NCBI GenBank assembly: GCA_012845835.1 | Contig: JABAKD010000027.1 | Location: 15,658,073-15,722,072, forward strand | Origin: Undaria pinnatifida | Taxonomy: Eukaryota; Sar; Phaeophyceae; Laminariales; Alariaceae | Reading direction: 5' to 3' | DNA: 64,000 nucleotides | Shown here: positions 13,157 to 23,935 of the stretch, piece by piece | How positions within the stretch are numbered: position 1 is the first letter of the stretch | Layout of the letters: each line of letters starts with the position of its first letter | Position numbers and translations under genes: made by a program | The notes under the pieces: generated by a model | The model's input: only the letters and a program-made list of their open reading frames with translations | Database searches by the model: none | Told to the model about the DNA's origin: nothing

Positions 13157-14711
13157 GGCTTGCTGGCTGGCTGGCTCGCTCACTGAAGGGCTCATTGAAG
13201 GGCTCGCTGAATGGCTCAGTGATCTACTGACTAATAGAGCTATTGATTGCTGACCGACTGAATTGCTTGTGTTGGTGGAGGTTGACGGATGTATTGGCTA
13301 GTTGACAGATTGACCGATTGATTGGTTGGCTGATTGATTGTCTCATGAGACCGGTTGGTTGGTTGATTGGATGACTGAGGGTGCGTCTAAACTCATTTCG
13401 ATCTCGTTGGAACGTTGGAATGGAATGGAACAAGACTAGTCGTCGTGGGTCGTTCTGTTCCATCCTGCTTGTGTCCGTTTTGAACTGATCAATCCTGAGC
13501 AACCGACTCTAACAGATAATAGGCCAACTGATTTTTGCAGCGGAATCGCGCAGCTCGACTCTAGGACAGATGCCGTCACGCGGGCAGCGAGTGCTCTTGA
13601 CACAGACATAATAACGTCACACACAAACATCGCGCCAGGCAAGCCTCAGAGTAATCGAATGCAATCGGTGCTAGCCATCTAAGCGACACCTTTGGGAACA
13701 ATCTAGAAATTCGGATATCCCCGTCATGGCTCGACGAGGCCTCCCGAGATTTTATAAATGTCGGGTCCGCATTATTGCCAAACAAAATGTAGCCAGCGTT
13801 TCGTTCATCACCCCGTCCTCACGAGCCTCCTAGCCAGGCCATGGCCGCATCGCGTGGCTCTTGCTGCGGGCGAGTCCCATGGCGTCCTCATACAACTCGT
13901 CCCGTGCCGACTATGTCGTATATCTTTTCCATGTACGCCTATACCCTCCTGAACCTCCATCAAATGTGGCAACCAATCAACACCCGTAAGTCTCGTTCCC
14001 AGGGAGCCCTTCGGTTCTGCTCCGCAAGAAAATTATCACCAGGCACTTTTTTTTAGTCTTTTCAAATACTGGGTCAGGGTTCAGGCTAGGAACGCTATTG
14101 TTTACAACATGATGTTCGATTTGATAACCAATCAGCAGCAATCCTTGGGTCTAGCAATGTTTCGTTCCAATTCCGTTTTGGGACAGTTAAGAAAGGCCTT
14201 GATTGATTGATTGACTGATTGAAAATGGTTGAATGATTGACCTATCGATGGACTGATTAGTTCGTTGGTTGGTTGATTTTGCTTGCTTGAATTGATTAAA
14301 TCGTTCATCAACTCATTGACCGTATTCACCTCGCGCCCTCTCCCTTTCCCATTCCCCCACCAGAGACGCGCCAGCAGCTGCGGGTCGGGCGAGTTTGGAG
14401 GCGGCGAGGCCCACGGGTTTCCCCAGCACAGCCGGAGACCGGGGAGCGTAGGGAGCTTGGGGGTTGGCGGTGGTAGCGGTGGAGGCGGTGTTGCTGGTGT
14501 GGGGGGAGGAAGCGGCGGGGGGGGTTGCCCTTTGGAAGGCAATATCGAGGACCTGTTGGAAGAGCTTGGGCTGACAAAGTATGTCCCGGTTTTTAAGAGT
14601 GCCGAGGTTGACCTCTCGACTTTGTGCATCATGTCGGAGCAGGACTTTCGTGAGTTGGGCATCCTCAAAGGCCCCCGCGTAAAGATAATGCATCACATCG
14701 GTTCGCGCTGA
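4231..14711 (+). CDS. Bicaudal-C-like protein: two KH domains plus C-terminal SAM
   Basis: Nine exons: 4231-4365, 4864-4959, 7105-7236, 8632-8733, 9235-9360, 10033-10508, 11461-12061, 12125-12154, 14364-14711 (2046 nt, 681 aa). All introns are GT-AG; the phases are 0 except phase 2 after exon 6, and every junction keeps frame. Start: ATG at 4231 with G at +4. KH1 is about residues 83-150 with the GxxG loop G-H-K-G at 97-100; KH2 is about 160-232 and has no GxxG. Residues about 236-625 are low complexity (NG/VNG repeats, PPPPP, poly-Gly). The SAM domain is about 626-681 and ends the protein. In animals the KH-KH-SAM layout belongs to Bicaudal-C, a cytoplasmic post-transcriptional regulator whose SAM polymerises; this role is inferred by architecture only. 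The protein is shorter than animal BICC1 (about 970 aa) and has fewer KH modules. It is convergent with the E1 gene. An exon missed inside the 2.1-kb intron 2 cannot be excluded. Confidence 0.85.
4390..4660. repeat. GTAGTG/GTAGTA microsatellite in intron 1 of the KH/SAM gene
   Basis: Degenerate GTA/GTG triplet repeats fill about half of the 498-nt first intron. A minus-strand ORF rich in Tyr and Thr here is a product of the repeat and is not a gene. Confidence 0.85.
5478..5822. mobile_element. GATC-rich MITE-like repeat, copy 1
   Basis: It begins near cacacgtgggacagatgatg and ends near gatcatgatttgcccgggg. The ends are partly inverted (GGACAGAT versus the complement of ATCTGCCC). The body is rich in GATCTA palindromes and shares the agaatggcagatacaagatctact block with copies at about 47757, 60127 and, more distantly, 28598. 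It lies in intron 2 of the KH/SAM gene. Confidence 0.6.
7105..7236 (+). CDS. Exon 3 of the KH/SAM gene: KH1 core with GxxG loop
   Basis: The exon encodes 44 residues in phase 0 and contains the first KH core: a hydrophobic strand (VAHLP), helix, the G-H-K-G nucleic-acid-binding loop and a second helix. The acceptor follows a T-rich tract ending in gacag; the donor is CAG|gtgggg. The rest of KH1 is in exon 4 (8632-8733), so an intron splits the KH fold between beta-2 and beta-3. A GxxG loop is what lets KH domains hold single-stranded RNA or DNA, so this is the domain expected to bind nucleic acid. Confidence 0.85.
7900..8195 (-). mobile_element. tRNA-derived SINE, copy 1
   Basis: On the minus strand the copy starts CCGGTCGCCCCGG, has tRNA-like A- and B-box positions, and ends in a run of A (the T run at 7900-7908). 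Flanks show GGCTTG on both sides. It is about 85-90% identical to the copy at 61395-61702. It sits in intron 3 of the KH/SAM gene, antisense. Confidence 0.8.
9235..10508 (+). CDS. Exons 5-6 of the KH/SAM gene: KH2 without GxxG, then Asn/Gly linker
   Basis: Exon 5 (9235-9360) and exon 6 (10033-10508) carry KH2 followed by a linker. The KH2 pattern (TVQCPVHLLPSIQRLSRKI, then FCVTGDRKNVDNAVAMLKRLI) fits a KH fold, but the GxxG loop is missing, as in non-canonical KH domains that act as protein-protein or structural modules. The linker has about a dozen VNG-type units encoded by a degenerate GTCAACGGTAAT repeat, suggesting expansion of a short tandem unit in coding DNA. Exon 6 ends in phase 2 (GCAG|gttcgt) and the split codon is completed at 11461. 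Confidence 0.8.
12125..12154 (+). CDS. 30-nt micro-exon 8 of the KH/SAM gene
   Basis: This exon encodes ten residues (ERVEGAASFS) between a 63-nt intron (12062-12124) and a 2.2-kb intron (12155-14363). Support is the cttggcag acceptor, the strong donor gtgtaag and the preserved frame into the SAM exon. If the donor is not used, reading continues through GTG TAA and stops, giving a protein without SAM. If the 63-nt intron is retained, translation stops at 12103. Skipping the exon would also keep frame, so the micro-exon is a possible regulated cassette. Confidence 0.65.
12165..12263 (-). mobile_element. Short poly(A) SINE-like element, copy 2, beside a splice donor
   Basis: It is near-identical to the copy at 2428-2535. 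The T run (tail of the minus-strand element) begins 10 nt after the end of micro-exon 8. Possible short duplication AGAGC on both sides. Confidence 0.75.
12957..13178. repeat. CTTG/CTTGCGTG tetranucleotide array
   Basis: About 220 bp of GCTTGCTTGC with interruptions GCTAGCTTGCGTG in the first half, in intron 8 of the KH/SAM gene. Looser GATTGATTGACTGATT-type DNA follows at 13220-13380, 14200-14290 and, beyond the stop codon, 14740-14930. Confidence 0.9.
14364..14711 (+). CDS. Final exon of the KH/SAM gene: Gly-rich segment and SAM domain
   Basis: The exon encodes 115 residues plus TGA. After a Gly/Ser-rich stretch come the SAM helices: NIEDLLEELGLTKYVPVFKS, then DLSTLCIMSEQDFRELGI and LKGPRVKIMHHI, the classic SAM pattern of an early Leu-rich helix, a DLxxL/LxxMSExDxxxLGI core and a C-terminal KILxxI-like helix. 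SAM domains mediate homo- or hetero-oligomerisation; in Bicaudal-C they form polymers that cluster target mRNAs. The acceptor is ccccaccag at 14363. Confidence 0.9.
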   Translation, partial: RRASSCGSGEFGGGEAHGFPQHSRRPGSVGSLGVGGGSGGGGVAGVGGGSGGGGCPLEGNIEDLLEELGLTKYVPVFKSAEVDLSTLCIMSEQDFRELGILKGPRVKIMHHIGSR

Positions 14712-15359
14712 TTTGTTTCTTTTTTGCTTTTTCCCCGATCGGTTTGACTGACCGATTTGAACAAAATCGACCGATTCTGAGAAAAATGGACCGATTAGAA
14801 AAAATCAACCACTTTGAAAAATCGACCGATTGGCCGATTTGACAATTCGACGGATTTTACCGATTTTCCGATTTGGCAAATCGGCGGATTGACCGATTGA
14901 CCGATTGACCCGCTGGCTGACTGACTGATTAGCCTGCTTACACAGCGCGGTGCGTAGTCTATCATAGAGTATTATGGCAGTAGCAGTTGCAATCCGAGGG
15001 TCCTCATCGGGACCGTTACTGCTGCTGTGTAGATGACCCCCGAGGTTTTGTTCATGCTTGGGAAGGGATATATCGGACCCGGGGTGAGGGGTTGGGGATG
15101 GTGGGGAATCTATCCGCTTCTGCTCTGTCGGCACCGCGAAGACAGAAGCGAGGTATACACGGTTGTTGTTAGTTGTAGGTTGGTTGCTGCTTTTGATGGC
15201 CCTGCTCTCTCTGTTGTTATTTAAAAGCAGAATTTATATTTGCTGTTGTTTTATCAGCATAATTTATCTCTGTTATTGTTTATCAGCAGAACTTATCCCT
15301 GTTGTATCAGCACAATTTTCCCAGAATTTGCGATTTCCCTGGGAGCTTAGCCAATCATA

Positions 15360-15730
15360 ATGCCCAATAGGCCCGAGAGAAAGACGTCTCCCGACCGATG
15401 TCATTGGCGGCTGCGATCCGTTCTGACCAATGACTATCGCAGACGGAATTTACTCCGACCTATAGCAAAGGTGGACGGAATTTTCTCCGACCAATGGCGA
15501 TGGCGAACGCAATCCATCGCGACCAATGACATTGTTAAACACGACCCGCTCCGACCAATGGCAATGACGGACGGATTCCACTCGGATCAATAGGAAGGGC
15601 GGATGGGCAAGGTGGGCGGAATCCGCTCGCCCAATGATGATCGGACGGAATCTACTCTAACCCATGGCGATGGCGGACTGAATCCTCTCCCACCAACGAC
15701 AAGGGCGGAATGCACTCAGACTAATGGGGG
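15360..15730. repeat. CCAAT-containing minisatellite downstream of the KH/SAM gene
   Basis: About nine degenerate units of 38-42 bp of the type GACGGAATCCACTCCGACCAATGGC. At least five units contain an intact CCAAT on the plus strand, plus two more just upstream at 15350-15366. CCAAT is the NF-Y binding core, so the block could act as a promoter or enhancer, but no gene start was recognised beside it. Confidence 0.7.
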
Positions 15731-15953
15731 AGGTGGAGGCTGTCGTGGGGCCGGTGGTTGGAGTGGTTGTTGGTTGGACTCTCTCTCTGCTGTGGCCGGC
15801 TCTGCCTCACACGTCGTTGTTTATTTTTTCGGTTTGATCGAGTTCGGCTTCGATCGTTTTTTCAGAGAAATGGCAGTAAGAGACGGCTGGGTTGGGCATC
15901 GAATCCGACCCAACTACGACGACGACGTGTCCACCCACTTTGAAGGTGTCTAA

Positions 15954-18900
15954 TTCTGCCTGTCGGTGAGGTGGGTTGGTGTAGAGTTTTTTTTTTTCTC
16001 ACATCTAGCGCGCCCGGTAGAATAGATATACCTTAACTGTGCCGCTCGTGGTGGTGAGTCAGAGAGGGAGGGAGGGAGCGGGGTCTCTAGGGATGACGTT
16101 TTTCGTACCCTTCTATCCTCGTTCACCTCCATCAACTATCCTTGGGCAATGACAGCAGTGAAGGATTCGGGGAGGGTGGAGGGGTGGGGTGGTCGCTCGG
16201 CTGAGCATCATCAGCAGCAGCTGCAGCTCAAGCGTTTTTGCAAGCAGGTGGCGGGCTAGTGTTTTTTGTTCGGAGAGCCTTCCCCCCTCTCTCTCCCTCC
16301 CTCCCTTTGTCACCCTTGTTTTGTTTTTTTGGCGCGGTTTTCACCTGCTGTGCGGCTTGTTCCTCCCGCAGCAGCAGGAACAGCACAGTGTTTGTCGCTT
16401 GGTGCTGCTTGGTGGCATTGCATGCGGAAAACGAACGATTCAATTCGTTATGGCATGGTCGGTATCGGCTTGTTTATGTGAAAAGAGAGGGGGGGCGGGG
16501 TGGGAAAGACAGAGAGAAGAAGTTACTCGGGGAGGACGAAGAAATTTGAAAGGGAGCGATGATAATTTGGTTGCGTGTATGCTCCTTTTTTTGTGCGTGG
16601 GGAGGTATGGCCGGCTGTTTTTCGTTTGCGCGTGAAAAATGACGCTTGCTGTTGTTGCACTGACGGCACCGCCTAAAGTCCTGTGGGTTTTTGTACACGC
16701 GAAAAGCAGTTGGCGGTGTGTGTATAGTCTACACGAGGAACAGCAGTGAGGTGTATTGTGTGGGTAACGTGATTCGATCGATAATTATGAGTTACAGCTT
16801 GAGAAGACGAGGCGGTATCTGGGGGAGGGGTTGGGGGGCCGTAGCTGCTACGGCTCAGACCAATTGTAACACCCATACTCACGTCCAGCATTTTTTTTTT
16901 GTCTTTTGGACGTTTGTTTTTTCATTTTTTTCGTTTTTTTGTTGTCTGCGAGTGCAATTTTTTTTCTTCTCATTTTGTTCGACTGCATTTCTCGAGCGCA
17001 GCGGCTGTTAAAAGGTGGCGTTTTGTTCTTGTGGTGGTGAGTTGAGTGGCGGTTGGTTGTGAGAAAATGAGGGGACTATTCCTTCCTGTGGTATGCTTTT
17101 TTTTATATTTTTTTATTTCAGGCGTTTTGGAGAGGCGATCGGGAAGGGAAGGGGGGGGGCGGGGGGGACGAAGATAAACGAAAAAAAGAGCCTGCCTGAT
17201 CGCCAGAGCCGTTTTTTCTTTTTTGATGTTTGCTCACCAACAAGGCTCCTTGTGTGGATGATGTAATTTTTTTTTTCTCTCCCCCTTTTGCCACTAGCGC
17301 TCAAATGCGCGCACAGAGGCGACACTGGAAAGAATGGTTTTGGTGAATGAAAGGATGTTGGATTGGTATCGGTATCGGTATTGAAAGTTGGTGTTATTGT
17401 TGTTGTGTATCGGGCGGGATCAAGGAGGGGATAGGGGACGGTAGGAGCGGGAGTGGTATGTTGCCATAAGATTCTGATGAAATAGTTTTGGTGTTAATCT
17501 TGGTGCTATATACGGTGGTGACACCTGACGTGTGCGTCGTGCAGTTTTTGTCGAATGAGTGTTTTGTTTTTGAAACCTGCGCGGGAATACACGCTCGCTC
17601 TCTCGCGCGCGTTCATGCTCTCGCATGGTTTGAGCTCAGCCAACGGCGGCGACGGCAGCAGCAGCAGCATTAGTAGCGGCGGCAGTGGCAGTGGCAGCTT
17701 TGGAAGGCTGTACTCGCACATGTAGAAAAAGCGGCAAAAAAAGCGCACAAACGTTTCTATATGACGGGTCTTTTGTTTATTTGTTACTCTTGAGTGTGGT
17801 TTGGGTGGGCGGGGGGAGGAGAGGGGTGGGGCTGCTGATGAAAACCGCGATGCGTTTGGCCATCACCTTCCCAGTTTTTCGCTTGTGTTGGCGTTGGCGT
17901 TGGCGTTGGCGTTAGCGTTTGAAACTACGGTAGCGGTGGCGGCAGCAGCAGCGGCAGCGGCAGCGGCAGCGTCAGCGTCAGCGTCAGCGTCAGCGTCAGC
18001 GTTAGAGACAGCGTTGGCGTTGGTGTTGGCGTTAGCGTTAGTTTTTACGTTGATGTTACCGATAGCGTTGGCATTGGCGTTGGCGTTGGCGTTGCGATTG
18101 TGCCCACGTCGCACCCCTGTGTTTGATATAGTAACAGGACACCTACCTTGGTACGCCTGAGTCCAGCTGCTTCCTTTTTTTTTTTCGCCCTCAATGCGTG
18201 GCGCAGAAACTGAGGCAAAGGCTTGTTTCGCGGTTCGGGGAGTAGTTTTTGGTGACGATGGTGATGATGATGACAGGACTGGTGTTTCTCGTGCAGGCAC
18301 AAGTCAGGTTTGTACTGATTACTGCTTTCAACACGTTCAATCGACTTCCCTGTTCGACATGTTGTCAGTCGTGAGGCGATTTGTCACATGCTTCTGTAGT
18401 TAATTATCACCAGTGGGGGGGGGGGCGGGAGCGGGCTATCTGTTACCCACGTCCATCGGATTTTTTTCTTTCATTATACTGTACAGGGAGCGTTTGCTCA
18501 CGGTTCGGCTGCGTTGCGAAACTACGGCTGTAGGAGCTAATGTTGTTAGTGGAGTAGAGCTATTGTTGCAACGAGGTTACTTCTGCGGCAGCAGTAGCTA
18601 TGGTCGCCGCAGTAGAAGCTGCTGTTGTTGCTGCAGTGGTAGTCGGTGATACTCTGTTGCTGTAGTAAGAGCTGCAGTAGCTGATCATCTCGTTTTGTAG
18701 ATGCGTGCACCGGCGTTCGAGCTGGACTAACTTGCTTACCTTTTCCACGACAACAAAGAAAACGAGGCTGTACGTAGTGACAGCTGCTGTTGGTGTTGGT
18801 CTGGCTGTCTGTCTCTCGTTGTCGTTTTTTTGCGTGACCCTTTGACTGCTGTGGTCGCTGCTTGCTGATGCTGCTGTCGTTGCTGGTGTAGAAAGGAAGG

Positions 18901-20240
18901 ATGGTTAATGCTGTCGATAGCGTCGCTGTTGATGTTCGAAACTGGATCTTTCGAGGTTAAGAGTCGGTGTAGGTCTTGGCTCCAATAGAAAAGTCGTTGG
19001 TAGGTGTTGGGTGTTGGGGCTGTACGAAGACCAAGAGATGCTAATGCGTAGAAACAGTGGTTATTTTTTTTTGTTTTTGACGAAGGGGTATAGTAACAGT
19101 AACGTAGTGGCAGTTTGTGGCTCAACTGCTACTACATACCTGGTATTGCGGTGGTAATAAGTCTACTCCTTACCATTGTGCAGGTAATAATCACTACTGC
19201 TGTTGTGCTGGTTGTGGTTCTTTCATACTGTTGAGGGTAGCCCTACCATTCGTTTTGGTACGAAATGTTTGGCGGGAGTTTCGAACGTTGTGCCACCCAG
19301 TACACAGCAGAGCTTCCCAAGCCAAGAGTTGTTGCTACTTTTGGTTACCCCCCCCCCCCCCCCCCCCCCCGGCCCGCCGTCTCCGCGCGGAATAGAGGAA
19401 GGTGAAGTGCCCCTGAGCAGCAGCAAGCAGCCAGAAGGAAAACTAGGGAGAACAACGTGTTTTGGCTTGGCTGCTCTTGAATATTTTCCCACACTAATTC
19501 CAAGTAGTTTGTCCCAAAAAACGTGGGTGCAGTTCAAAGGAGTTAGTCTGAATTGATTTTCTTTTTTAGCGATCTTCCTACTACAACGTATATTATACAT
19601 GTAGTGAGTGGTGGTATGGAGTTGATGGTGGTCGATTGGTTGATGTAAACAGCGGCGGTGGTGGTCGGTGAATGGGCAGGCGGAGCGAGACAGAAGATGG
19701 GGAAGTACTGCCACATTTCCTGCTTCACTGCTACTTTGTTGCTGAGTGTGGACATGACATTTTTATTTCTGAGCAGTCCAAGCGACGCAGCGTCTGTCTT
19801 GCCTTGACGTTTTTTTTCGTCTAGTTGAGGGCGGGAGAGGGGGGGAGGGGTCAGGCACTACTAGCACCGCTACCTCTTCTGCCATCTTCGCGTGGGGTTT
19901 TGAACGAATTGTGATCACTTTATAGTAAAAGCGTAGAGCGCTCTGATAGCCGGTTAGACACTGTTGTAGTAGTAAGATTATTATTGGGATTCCTGATAAC
20001 ACTGCTACTACTATATTTACTGGTGCTGGTGCCTTTTTTTCTGCTACGTTGAGGTGATTTTTTCATTGTCCTCCCGACGTCAGAAGCAGCAGCAGCAGCT
20101 TCAATATATAACTGTAATAGCGCAGTGGACGGGGCATCAAGTTAGCTTGGTTTTCTCGTGTGGCTGTTGCGTGTAGTATGTAAGTAGAACAGTAGCGTTT
20201 CATACAGTAGTACCAGGCAAGAAGGAAGAAGGTGGTCAAT
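15954..20240. other. Intergenic or 3'-UTR DNA, no gene recognised
   Basis: T/G-rich, low-complexity DNA without a convincing coding frame. It contains T runs, a GCGTTG/GCGTCA hexamer minisatellite (17886-18100), CAG/CTG clusters (18560-18900) and a C homopolymer (about 19348-19370). It could include a long 3' UTR of the KH/SAM gene; brown algal 3' UTRs are often long. No polyadenylation site was identified. Confidence 0.5.
17886..18100. repeat. GCGTTG / GCGTCA hexanucleotide minisatellite
   Basis: Runs of TTGGCG, then GGCAGC, GTCAGC and again TTGGCG units. The minus strand gives an Asn-Ala/Asp-Ala repeat ORF that has no other coding support. Confidence 0.9.
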
Positions 20241-20927
20241 TTATGGCTGCTGCTACAGCAACTGCTCTTGTGTTTTTTCCAACGTATAGTAGTGTTCCGC
20301 CTAGTTCCTATCTCATGCGCTGCGCGGCTTTACGTCCAAGAATTGCAGTCTTTTTCTGGCTTGTTTCACTGCTACAGCTAGCTGCAGCAATCAGTGCTGC
20401 TTTATATGCTGCGTCCCTCGACTTGTTCGCCTTTTTCTGGAGTGAGCTGAGCTTCTACTGCCGGTACACCTATGATACCTGCCAACAGCTATACCAATAG
20501 GCTAACCAAGCAAACGCGCCATGTCCTGTATTTCCTGGCTGGGTTTGTTATTTTTTTCTGATACTATTTCGTTTCTTCTGTAGTTAGTTATTATTGTTCT
20601 TTGCTGTCTTTGTTAGCAAGTATTATATTAGGAAGGCGTCTTTTCTTCGTTCCGGGAACGTTCGTCCATCCGTGCGTCCGCCTACCCATGGATCGCTTTT
20701 TTTCCCGGGTTTTTTTTTTTTGTTGTGTTAAGGTTTCGATCGCATTTCGATCGCTGCCGCAGTTCGACGTACCACCACAACACTCAATCACATCAACCAG
20801 TACGAAGTACCGGTACGGTACAGTCAGCCCGGACTATTTTAGGTACTCGGTGTCGGAAGGGAGGGATGGGAAGGTCGGAAGCAGAGGAGGGGGAAGGGGT
20901 CTCAAGAGGTCCGGGAGGAGTGGGGAT

Positions 20928-21180
20928 GGGGGGGGGGAGGCGTACTCAGTTTGTGCATGGCCGCAGTCGTATGACCATAGACTCTCCCATCCATATTACG
21001 CCGGTACGGAACGCGTCGGGTTTTCACTAACCAGGCAGACAGTGCTTGCACCAAGCGCGAGCGCCGTTGCCTCGTGGGTGCCTTACCATATTCACACTAC
21101 GTGATGCGATCATTCCCCTTGTGCGGAGTTAGGGTTCTCCACCCCGCACAGTATGATCTTACCGGATGGGTGGGGGGGGG
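20928..21180 (-). mobile_element. Poly(C)-ended dispersed repeat, copy 1
   Basis: Read on the minus strand the copy ends ggccatgcacaaactgagta followed by C-rich homopolymer. It shares blocks with copies at about 32717-33400 and 33537-33645 (aaccaggcagac, gcaccaagcgcgag, cctcgtgggtgcc, ccttgtgcggagtt). It lacks a middle segment present in the 32.7-kb copy. No ORF; probably non-autonomous. Confidence 0.65.
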
Positions 21181-22445
21181 GGTATCTCAAGAGGCCCGGA
21201 AGGAGGGTAGGCGAGGGTCGTGTAAAACTCGACAAGGTGTATCAAGAGGAAGAGACATACATGGAAATGCATTAATTTATTTTCTGGACCTAATTTCCCA
21301 GTAATACTACCAGCACACGAGTAAAACTGCCATTTTTTAGTAGCTCTGGCTGTTTTTTGACACCTACAGGCTTTTTGATGATGTCATCCTGAATCTGGCA
21401 GGCCGCTTGTTGAACTGATGGAGCATTCGTACGAGTTTACTCCAGGCTTGATATGGAGCATTCCCAATAGCTTGCTTCAGCATCTACTACCAAAACTCAA
21501 ATTCCGTTCTCGTCACTCAGTAAGTGAATAAGCGTTCTCGTTACTCAAGTAAAGTCCGAAAGTACGCATTCTGGTTGCTCAAAAGTGACTGATGAGCGTT
21601 TTCGCCTCGAAAATCATTTGGTTTTAGTATTGAAAATGCCACGATTCGAATCTTTGGTGCCATAAACTTGTCCGGCAACATATACTCCTGGCGTGCTGGA
21701 TCGCCTGTTGAGCTCAACAATACCAGAAACAAACGCCACAGTCGCCGCTTGCTTCCATATCAGGCAGGAGTCAGGCAGAGATGCTCTGCTTGCTTAGCTG
21801 CGCCCGGACTTTTTCCTTTACAAGGACGTAACGCCGAAAAATTTATCTTCCAGACTAATATCCTAACAGGCGTGTTCGTTCGTTCGTTCGTTTGCTTGGT
21901 TTGTTTGTATGGGAACCCCCCGATTTTTCGCTCTATAAGAGTAGACTACAGTATCTACTTTTGGTATTGAGACGGCAGCTGCCTTGGAGCCCCGCCGTCA
22001 ACCGACTCGAGTGTCGGGGCGAGCTTACTATATCGACAAAAAAAAACGGCTCTTAGGAAACAGTGCGCGATCTCTTCACTCCGCGCAGTCTTATCTACAT
22101 ATAAAATGATGTACGTATTTGGGAAGACAGGGATTGGCAAGGAGTTTTTTTTCGTGTCTGCCTCAGTATGGGATTCTCGAACCTTGGATTTCTCCGTGAA
22201 ATCGCTGTCTTCGAGGGGCGGCCCCAACGCCCCGCGCCCTGCCTTATCCGTTCTGTACCTAGGAGCGAACGCGTACGGGGGGTACGAGAGACAAGCGAGA
22301 AGTGGCTAATATTTTGTATTTTTTCTCCGTTGAGCGGTACTCTCAAGCTTTTCTTTGGGTCTTGACGTATATGGAGAGGTATAGTCTGAAGAATAAGAAT
22401 AGGAAATAACTTTCGACGTCAAAAACAATAGCAAAAATCGTCCCT

Positions 22446-23935
22446 GCTGTTAAGCTGCGCCAAGCGAAGGTCGTAGCAGTAGACGGTATCCCCGGAAGGA
22501 ACCAGTGGCATGCATTCGTCCCGGCATCGCATCGGGGGGTGGTTCTTTTCCCTAAGACTCTTCGGAGCAGTATAGGCGGTATGGGAGGCGTGCTTTGGTG
22601 TTGTGGTGCCTGTCTCTGTTGCTGCTGTTTTGGTCGTTTGCCGGCCAACTTGAAGTGTCGTGTTGGTACGTATGTGACTACTATTAAGTTTGTGTTGCTT
22701 CCTACTTGACGTGTTCTTTGCTGCTGATTGCTGGATGATGATATTGTGAAGTGCGTTTATTTCTGCTGCTGTAATACGATACCTAAGCAAGTTGCACCGA
22801 CCTCGCACTCGATCTGGACTGAATTATACTATTGGTTCATGTTGACTCTACAACTTCTCTAATAATCACGGTCCAGTATGAGATTATCATAGTCATTGAT
22901 CTCGCTGAACTTCTTAGTGAGTGGTGGTTTCCTCTATCCACCAACCCCAGCCGGGCCGATCAATTGAGTACCCGTAGGTTGGGTTACACTGTGCGAGGCG
23001 GTATCGAGGCGGGGGGTCAAAAAAGATGTCAGCGTACCGGGGTTGGTGCATACGAATAAAACATAGCAGTGCGAGTGATTCCATTTTTTTCTAGTGGTAA
23101 ATACCTTCTTGAAGGATTTTTTGAATCGGGGATTGGACCCTATTCCGTGGCGCTGGCGTTGTATACGAACCCCAGCTATGGATTCCACACCGTGCGGGGT
23201 GGTGTCGACCCCGGAGAAATCGGTTTCCGTCCCAGGTTTGTTGGAGTTGATGGGGTATGAAAGGATTTCTGCAACAGTGATGGAACCCTATCCGCATCGG
23301 GTGCGTCGGAACGCCCCCCGCCATTGCCTGGCCTATATCCTACCCGGGTGGCGTTGGCTCTACGAGCTGCACAGCCAATCAACGACAATGTGAGCAGGGT
23401 TTTCACACCATGCGGGGCTGTGCCGACCCGGGAGTAATCGGTTTTTGTCCCCCGCTTGTCAGGATTTCTGAAACGGGCATATGACTCTATCCTCCTGTGG
23501 TGGCGCTGCCCTTGTGTGCGAGCCCCAGTCAATCAGGGGTAAGCCAACATGGTTGGGGTTTCCACGCCGTGCGGGGCGGTGTCGACCCAGGAGATCGTAA
23601 TCGTTCCCGCGTTTTTGGGGCTGTAGATATTCGGGGGATTTATGAACTGAGGATGGCACCCTATCGCCCCCGTGTGCGACGGAACTGCCCCTCATTGATG
23701 GACCTCTACCCGCCTACGACGGCACTGTGGAGCTCGAACCCATCAAGGAATAGCCAACGGGATCGGGGTTTTCTGACCGTGCGGGGCGGTGTAGACCCGA
23801 GAAAGCTCCGTTTTCTTCTCCCGCTGGTCGAAGGTTTACAGATATTGAATGACTGATGGATCGGGGATGGGACCCTATTCTCCCGAGGTGAAGCTGGCTC
23901 AACATACGAACCCCAGCCAATCATGGATCGACCGG
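22446..23935 (+). mobile_element. Repeat unit with internal ~165-190-bp minisatellite, copy A
   Basis: The first ~240 bp (ctgcgccaagcgaaggtcgta ... ctgctgctgttttggtcgtt) match 56226-56450. After a spacer come about five diverged units containing ccacaccgtgcggggyggtgtcgacc, gaaccccagcc and a gatgggaccctat-type block. Copy B has the same order. The shared head plus array suggests a dispersed element that carries its own minisatellite. Confidence 0.65.

Noticed and set aside
20243-20500. 85-residue hydrophobic plus ORF starting MAAATATALVFF
   Set aside because: No family resemblance, no splice context, codon use not distinct; could be chance in T-rich DNA.
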